Both the position numbers and the translations under genes were made by a program. 64,000 bases of DNA, taken from assembly GCA_030753015.1 (NCBI GenBank), contig JASMDC010000013.1:25216-89215 (forward strand). Reading direction: 5' to 3'. The notes under the pieces are model-generated. The model worked only from the letters and a program-made list of their open reading frames with translations, was not told where the DNA came from and ran no database searches. This stretch comes from Candidatus Undinarchaeales archaeon (GTDB lineage Archaea; SpSt-1190; JASMDC01). Shown piece after piece: positions 59,219-64,000 of this stretch (position 1 is the stretch's first letter; every line of letters begins with the position of its first letter).

Positions 59219-61483
59219 CTAACCTTCACGCGGCAGAACGCGCCACGCGGCAAGGTAGCAGCACCCGGCCACCGCGAGCGCCCATCGGAAGCCGATGACC
59301 ATCCCCAGTTCCTGCGCTGCGAGGGAGCCAACGACCGAGGCAGCACCGTTGAGGGCCCATGCCACCGGTACGGCGTTCCCACCGATGCGAGCGAGCCCTG
59401 TCGGGAACGGCACCCCCATGAGAAGGCCCAAGGGTGCCACGAGGGCAACGACGGCCATCGATCGTTGTAGTCTATCTAGAGCGAGAGCGCTCGGGATCAG
59501 GACGTCCAGGAGGATAGGGGACGCGATGCAGAGGATGCCCAGGGCAGCTATTGCCCGGGAGGGATCGGCCAGTCGCGAGGAGAGGAGGGCTCCCAGACCG
59601 GATGAGGCGAGCAGTGCGGCAAGTGTCACTGAGAGGGTGGCAGTGGGAGAGTCAAGGAGCGGTAAGAGTCGATGGATGAGGGCTATCTCCACGGTCATGT
59701 ACGCGAGACCTACCAGCGAGAAGTATAAGGGCACGTTGCGCGGGACCTCTGCAATCTGTCCCTTGAGCGGGAGGACCACCAGGACGAGTGCCAGGACGAG
59801 TGCTTGTACGAGCATCAGCGGTACTATGAAGCCGCCCTCGATGAGCGGTTCCCAGCTCCCACCTCCGCGGTAGAGGTCGCCCGTCCGAGAGAAGCGGAAG
59901 AATTGAGCGAAGAACGGCCGGTCGTCCGAGGCAGGTCGGACGTCGAAGGCATGTCCGGCCAGTGTCCTCCCGGTGTCGGTGACAACGCCGTGGATATCGC
60001 GGAAGAGCAGCCCCTCCCCGCCACCAGGGAACGCAACGGGGCACCCGCGCTCATCGCATCGTGAGCGGATGCGTTCCAGCAGCTCGGTGGGGAGCGGGTT
60101 CGGGGAGACCACGATCGTGTATGTGGAGTAGGACGTGAACACAGCGATGTGGGACTCCAGTGCTGCGACACCCCGGTCCCGAAGGGCCGCTGCGAGTGTG
60201 GACACGAGCTTGACGCTGTCCCGGGGCACGGGGTGGAGGTAGCGTGTGACCACCAGAAGACCGCCAGGTCGGAGGGCGGCCAGGGCCGCGCCCAAACCCT
60301 CGGTCGTGAGCAGCTCGTCGGCCTCGAGGGTCGCCAGACCGGCGGACGAGACGAACGCCCGCCCCCCCTGGGTGAGGAGGATGAGGTCGAACGCTCTGGG
60401 GGAGCGGGCAAGGAAGGGTCGGGGTGTGTCGGCGGCCAGGGACACACGGGGATCGCCGGTGAGGTATCTCTCCTGGATTGTCCTGAGAATGGGATCGGGC
60501 TCCACTGCGGTCACCGATGAGGCACCGGCATGGAGAGCGAGCGCGATATCGAGGCCCGCACCGGGCCGCAGGACAAGCACGTCTCCCGGACGTGTAGGAA
60601 GGGGGACGACAGGGGGCAGGCATGCGGTGAAAGCAAGCTCGTCGCCCGGCACACCGCCCACGGCCTCGCCGTCGACGTACACCCCCAGCTGGGGCGGGAC
60701 GGGTACAGGGCAGTTCAGGCTCATCCCCGGTGCGAACCGCAGGGGCGAGCCGCCGTCAGGACGGGTGGCATTGAGCACGTCGATCCGGCTCGAGGGGCCC
60801 CACTCAGTGGACACCAGACGGGCCGCATCATAGTTGAGGTCGTGCTCCAGGCCCTTGTAGGGCGAGAGTGGGACGGCCATCCCGGGTCCAGCTAGAGCGA
60901 CCACCAGGGCGAGCGCCATGATAAGGCCAGGCATTGCTGCGCTCCGGTCGCGTGCCAGGAGCGGGGCCGCAAGGGAGCCGGCGAGAGCCGCGACAAGGGG
61001 TACGGCGGGACCGCCCAAGGCGGACGCCGCCAGGCAACCGAGGGACGCACCGAGCATGTCCGCCAGGTACACGCGCCATGGCCGACCGTGAGAGAGCGCG
61101 TAGGCAGTGCCCGTGCACATACCAGCGCACAAGAAGGGCAGTGCGATGAACAGATAATAGAGAGGGACGAGCCAGAGTTGCTGATGAGTGAGCACGAGGC
61201 TATAGGGATCGATGGGCGATAGGGCCGCGAGCATGAAGGCGGACGCCGCCGATGCCGCGAAGAGGGCAGGCCACGCGGCCAGGCGCTCGGGCGTCACCAG
61301 TCGGCGACGGATGGAGAGGAGCGTACCGGAGGCGGCGATGCCCATGACGGCACAGCCTACGACCATGACGGCGAAGTGGTGCCACAGTGACACCGAGAGC
61401 ACGCGGGTCAGCGACACCTCGAGGAAGAGGGCCGCTGCCGAGAGGAGCGCGATACCCCCCAGGTCGCGTGGGCGCAGGTCCAT
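59219..61483 (-). CDS. Membrane-embedded spermidine-synthase-like protein
   Basis: A 754-residue protein with an N-terminal set of 6-7 membrane helices (residues 8-215), a central aminopropyltransferase/methyltransferase-like Rossmann domain (about 295-500) with DVLVLRPGAGLDIALALHAG, TAVEPDPI and FDLILLTQGG, and a C-terminal set of about 7 helices (545-750). This topology is that of the fused SpeE-like membrane proteins whose reaction is unknown. The loop GGGxG is written RPGAG and the catalytic Asp region is LTQG, so a normal spermidine synthase activity is doubtful. Leaderless start: AATTAAAAGG lies 25 nt before the ATG. Confidence 0.75.
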   Translation of the reverse strand: MDLRPRDLGGIALLSAAALFLEVSLTRVLSVSLWHHFAVMVVGCAVMGIAASGTLLSIRRRLVTPERLAAWPALFAASAASAFMLAALSPIDPYSLVLTHQQLWLVPLYYLFIALPFLCAGMCTGTAYALSHGRPWRVYLADMLGASLGCLAASALGGPAVPLVAALAGSLAAPLLARDRSAAMPGLIMALALVVALAGPGMAVPLSPYKGLEHDLNYDAARLVSTEWGPSSRIDVLNATRPDGGSPLRFAPGMSLNCPVPVPPQLGVYVDGEAVGGVPGDELAFTACLPPVVPLPTRPGDVLVLRPGAGLDIALALHAGASSVTAVEPDPILRTIQERYLTGDPRVSLAADTPRPFLARSPRAFDLILLTQGGRAFVSSAGLATLEADELLTTEGLGAALAALRPGGLLVVTRYLHPVPRDSVKLVSTLAAALRDRGVAALESHIAVFTSYSTYTIVVSPNPLPTELLERIRSRCDERGCPVAFPGGGEGLLFRDIHGVVTDTGRTLAGHAFDVRPASDDRPFFAQFFRFSRTGDLYRGGGSWEPLIEGGFIVPLMLVQALVLALVLVVLPLKGQIAEVPRNVPLYFSLVGLAYMTVEIALIHRLLPLLDSPTATLSVTLAALLASSGLGALLSSRLADPSRAIAALGILCIASPILLDVLIPSALALDRLQRSMAVVALVAPLGLLMGVPFPTGLARIGGNAVPVAWALNGAASVVGSLAAQELGMVIGFRWALAVAGCCYLAAWRVLPREG

Positions 61484-61569
61484 CGCAGGTACCGGGCGCT
61501 CTCAGGAATTAAAAGGTTTGGGCGAGCGCGGGACGGTCCACGACGCGGGCACGAAAGAATAAGGGGGAC

Positions 61570-61668
61570 CTAGAACTCCTCGAACAGGAGCTTCTTGAGG
61601 ATACCAAGGATTAGAATGACAACCCCGATGAGGAGGCCGAGAAGGATATCGGGCACAGAGATGCTCAT
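61570..61668 (-). CDS. 32-residue single-helix membrane peptide
   Basis: ATG at 61668 to TAG at 61570 encodes a short peptide: a polar start (MSISVPD), one hydrophobic helix (ILLGLLIGVVILILGIL) and a KKLLFEEF end. It lies divergent from the M50-like protease behind an AT-rich element that can work as TATA box in both directions. Membrane peptides beside proteases are often regulators or substrates, which is inference. Confidence 0.5.
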   Translation of the reverse strand: MSISVPDILLGLLIGVVILILGILKKLLFEEF

Positions 61669-61697
61669 ACCAACCGAGAGAAGATGTGGCATTGATG

Positions 61698-61711
61698 ATT
61701 TATATTATATC
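61698..61711. promoter_or_regulatory. Bidirectional AT-rich promoter
   Basis: ATTTATATTATATC reads as a TATA element on both strands. On the plus strand its centre is 27 nt from the protease ATG at 61731 (leaderless); on the minus strand it gives a leader of about 8 nt for the 32-residue peptide. Confidence 0.5.
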
Positions 61712-61730
61712 CGCAAGGATAGACCGCACC

Positions 61731-62393
61731 ATGGGCATCCTCAGGAACCTCCTTGCCGTGCTTCTCATTCCCCTCTGTGCCGGGTACACACTAGCCCTGA
61801 TCGATGTCGTCCGTTCCCTGATCAGGATCTCACCGCGTTCGGTGTCCTTCCTGGTCGGGATGGGATTCTTCCTCCTCCACCGGAGGCTCGCCGCACGCAT
61901 CGGTGGTGCCAAGAAGCAGGGCTTCGCAGAGGTGTTCGAGCACGAGCTCACGCACACGGTCGTCGCATGGCTCATGGGCTCCGAGGTGACAGAGTTCCAG
62001 GCGACGGATAAGAAGGGAGGACACATCGCCCACACGCATACGAACTTCATCATCACGCTCGCCCCCTACTTCCTCCCCACCGTCACGGTGCTCGTGCTCA
62101 TGATGGCCCCTGTCATCAAGGACGAGTACAGTCTCTACGTCGTGTTCTTCGCGGGATTCACGTACTGCTACCATCTCCTGTCGACCTGGCACGAGTTCTC
62201 CTTCCACCAGCCCGACATCGAGAAGAGCGGCAAGTTCTTCTCGGTGGTGTTCCTCTATCTCATGAACGTTGTGTTCGTGGGCATCGTACTACAATTCGTC
62301 GACTCGGGGAACTCGACGGTGCTAACCTTCCTGCTCGACGGCCTCAGCCAGAGCCTGACCCTCGTGGTCTCTGCGCTCTCACGCCTCATGTAG
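61731..62393 (+). CDS. M50-like intramembrane zinc metalloprotease
   Basis: A 220-residue integral membrane protein. Residues 71-75 are HELTH, the zinc-binding HExxH motif, at the start of a membrane-proximal helix (VFEHELTHTVVAWLMGSEV), and further hydrophobic segments follow (about 100-120, 125-150, 165-185, 195-215). The layout fits M50B-like proteases that cut membrane proteins. The third zinc ligand is not certain; an HEFSFHQPD stretch near 160 is a candidate. I start at the ATG at 61731 by its distance to the TATA element; a longer frame to 61686 includes the promoter. Confidence 0.7.
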   Translation: MGILRNLLAVLLIPLCAGYTLALIDVVRSLIRISPRSVSFLVGMGFFLLHRRLAARIGGAKKQGFAEVFEHELTHTVVAWLMGSEVTEFQATDKKGGHIAHTHTNFIITLAPYFLPTVTVLVLMMAPVIKDEYSLYVVFFAGFTYCYHLLSTWHEFSFHQPDIEKSGKFFSVVFLYLMNVVFVGIVLQFVDSGNSTVLTFLLDGLSQSLTLVVSALSRLM

Positions 62394-62400
62394 GGTCCGT

Positions 62401-62898
62401 CTAGGGACCTAGTTGCGGGTTGGACTCGCCGACTAGCTCACCCGGGGGCATGTCGCCCGTGCCGATGGCGAGTTCCTCGCCCTTTCCGAGCTTCCGGACC
62501 TCGGTACCATCACTGTGCGGGCACCAGTTCTCATCGAAGGCGCCCTCGAGCTTGACCTCCCATCCAGAGGCACCATCCTCGAATGAGGGATTGGTAATGT
62601 GGTTGAAGGGATCAGGGAGCTCCGTGCAGTCAGGAGGGACGCACATCTCGTCCACGGGTGTATCGGTGCAGTCGGGCGGGACGCACAGATCCTCCTCGTC
62701 GGATTCATCGGGTGTGGCCGTCGGCATGGGTGTGATGACCGGAGGCTGTTCGGTCGGGAGCGGCGTGAGGATCTGCGGCGAATCCGTCGGGAGCGGCGTG
62801 ATGACCGGAATCGTCGGGGTGGGTTCGATCGTCGGTTCTGCCACCGTCAGGAGCGATACCACCAGGAATAATGCGAACAGGGTCCTATGCCTTCTCAT
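62401..62898 (-). CDS. Secreted Pro/Thr-rich protein with a truncated carbohydrate-binding-like end
   Basis: A 165-residue protein starting at the ATG at 62898, 26 nt from a TTTATATTGG box. Residues 1-22 are a signal peptide. Residues 24-75 form a Pro/Thr stalk (PLPTDSPQILTPLPTEQPP). Two CVPPDCT units follow, then NPSFEDGASGWEVK, the usual start of a galactose-binding-like CBM domain. That domain is normally ~130 residues but only ~55 are present before the TAG, so the protein is shortened. It has no membrane anchor. It may be a decayed part of a bigger surface protein. Confidence 0.6.
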   Translation of the reverse strand: MRRHRTLFALFLVVSLLTVAEPTIEPTPTIPVITPLPTDSPQILTPLPTEQPPVITPMPTATPDESDEEDLCVPPDCTDTPVDEMCVPPDCTELPDPFNHITNPSFEDGASGWEVKLEGAFDENWCPHSDGTEVRKLGKGEELAIGTGDMPPGELVGESNPQLGP

Positions 62899-63015
62899 AA
62901 ACACTTTTCTCCAATGGATGGTTTATATTGGTATTGCACCCGTAAAATAGAGGTCACCGGGGGCCGGTCCGCTTCGACTCCTGGATGGAACGACGATGCT
63001 TGTGGGGAGTCTCTG

Positions 63016-64000
63016 TCATCCTTGGCGACTGTCACCCCACCTATCGCAGTCAGCCCCACACGTGCCATCGTCCTCGAACGGAAACGAGCATATGCTGTCA
63101 CCACAAATCGCGCAGTCAACCAGACACCTGTGCACGCTCTCGAACGGCACCGAGCATGTGCCGTCACCGCAAATAAATTCCAACGTAGACCCGGCGCGTT
63201 TCACGGTCTGGCGATATCCCTTCATACGCCCATCATCATCGTAGCTTATGTCCGTGATGTCGGTCTCGCCCACATCTTCGGAATCGGTTGTATCCTCTAT
63301 TTGGACGCTCGTCACCTTGCCATCATCATCGTAGCTGATCGTGACGGTTATCTCTCTCGTACCCCCTTCATCGGTCACTTCCGTGTACGTGTATCCCGTC
63401 ACTCGGCCCTCGTCATCATAATGGATGTCGGTGACAGTTGTCTCGTCCAGGTCTATTCCACCGGTCACGGTGGTCTCGCGGATCTCCATCACCTCACCGA
63501 GGGAGCCATATTCGATGAAGGTTTCCCTGGTGAATTCCTCCTCCGAGCCCTCGTAGTTTTTGGTAGTGGTCGTTCTCGTCGCCGAGAGCCTACCATAGTA
63601 GTCATACGTGCGTTCCTCATTTTCGATGGTCACCTGCGGGTAGCTCCCCAGGGGCAACAGATCGAGGCCGATCAGGGTGTTACGCCATCCCCGCGCCACG
63701 GAAGCATTCCCGAAGTGGGACTCGATGGAAGTGTACCGCTCGTCCAGGTTCTCACGGAGGTCTGTGTCGTGCACATCCTGGTTCGAGCCGCGGAACTCTG
63801 CCTCTTTCCTCTCCATCAACGCCGACCTGACAGTGTCGTCGGAGGGCCCGGATAGGGTCCCTTTGTCCCATCGCCTGATGCAGAACTTCATGCACGCCTC
63901 AGCCTCTCCCTGCCCCTTGCACTGCTCCCGACAGAGGGTGATGGGATCTGGACCGGATGGTTCCGGCGGTGCCCTGTCGCACACCCTACCGCATGTGTCG
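63016..64000 (-). CDS. Secreted cysteine-rich protein with YD-like repeats, 5' part outside window
   Basis: The minus-strand frame is open to the right edge, so the N-terminus is missing; at least 328 residues are present (a GTG at 63984 is not needed as start). The first part has cysteines (CDTCGRVCDR, then CREQCKGQGEAEACMKFC). The middle holds about four repeats like ISYDDDGRMKGY, DIHYDDEGRVTGY and TISYDDDGKVTSV, which resemble RHS/YD repeats that form beta-shells. The end has two CGDGTCSVPFE...C..DC units, common in archaeal surface proteins. It is probably an exported protein of large size. Confidence 0.75.
   Translation of the reverse strand, partial: DTCGRVCDRAPPEPSGPDPITLCREQCKGQGEAEACMKFCIRRWDKGTLSGPSDDTVRSALMERKEAEFRGSNQDVHDTDLRENLDERYTSIESHFGNASVARGWRNTLIGLDLLPLGSYPQVTIENEERTYDYYGRLSATRTTTTKNYEGSEEEFTRETFIEYGSLGEVMEIRETTVTGGIDLDETTVTDIHYDDEGRVTGYTYTEVTDEGGTREITVTISYDDDGKVTSVQIEDTTDSEDVGETDITDISYDDDGRMKGYRQTVKRAGSTLEFICGDGTCSVPFESVHRCLVDCAICGDSICSFPFEDDGTCGADCDRWGDSRQG

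Noticed and set aside
62887..63855. A 322-residue plus-strand protein
   Set aside because: It is the antisense shadow of the cysteine-rich YD-repeat gene, whose minus frame has coherent repeats and runs through the window edge.

Overview
The window reads as a chromosome segment of an uncultivated archaeon. The support is a full-length ABCE1/RLI recycling ATPase, an archaeal NMN adenylyltransferase, an intron-bearing tRNA, a class III (pilin-type) signal peptide, Lrp-like regulators, KaiC-type RecA ATPases, and TATA boxes centred about 26 nt upstream of many start codons (leaderless genes). GC content is high for such a lineage. The many very large, cysteine-rich, Pro/Thr-stalked secreted proteins recall DPANN-type genomes, but the affiliation is not proven by the sequence.

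Layout. 1-6.9 kb: one giant secreted protein on the minus strand that runs off the left edge (at least 2,290 residues). 6.9-11.1 kb: AIR-synthase-like enzyme, divergent pair of Lrp-like regulators, pilin-like protein, dihydrolipoyl dehydrogenase. 11.1-17.8 kb: a mobile/integration zone with a decayed TnpB tail and its end hairpin, an intron-containing tRNA-Ile(UAU), a membrane-anchored secreted protein, a tandem flavodoxin/iron-sulfur flavoprotein, a 51-residue membrane protein, an IS1634-like element sitting on a broken gene, and a tRNA-Gly(GCC) whose 3' end is repeated 2.4 kb away. 17.8-30 kb: uncharacterised gene pairs, twin metallophosphoesterases, small membrane proteins, methyltransferase, a HipA/PI3K-like kinase, aminotransferase, NMN adenylyltransferase. 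29.8-32.1 kb: KH protein and RLI in one operon. 32.1-40.3 kb: an IS481-type element with perfect 15-bp target duplication, then a 2,362-residue gingipain-like (C25) surface protein; this whole block is bracketed by a 33-bp exact repeat of the RLI 3' end, as if inserted there. 40.3-46.1 kb: three more surface proteins. 46.2-50.2 kb: coiled-coil protein, membrane protein with zinc-ribbon partner, winged-helix regulator. 50.2-51.9 kb: 96-bp tandem repeats and a DUF4143-type ATPase behind two identical-design palindromic operators. 52-59.2 kb: a seven-gene KaiC/PAS/dCache signalling cluster with no histidine kinase. 59.2-64 kb: membrane-fused spermidine-synthase-like protein, a 32-residue membrane peptide divergent from an M50-like protease, and two more secreted proteins, the last cut by the right edge.

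The themes that tie the window together are cell-surface construction (eight secreted or surface proteins), signal sensing through KaiC ATPases rather than kinases, and several independent scars of DNA insertion. The most unusual items are the KaiC/dCache cluster, the RLI-repeat-bounded 8.2-kb block, the C25 protein with repeats on both sides of the membrane, and the palindromic TATA box that serves two leaderless genes at exactly equal distance.
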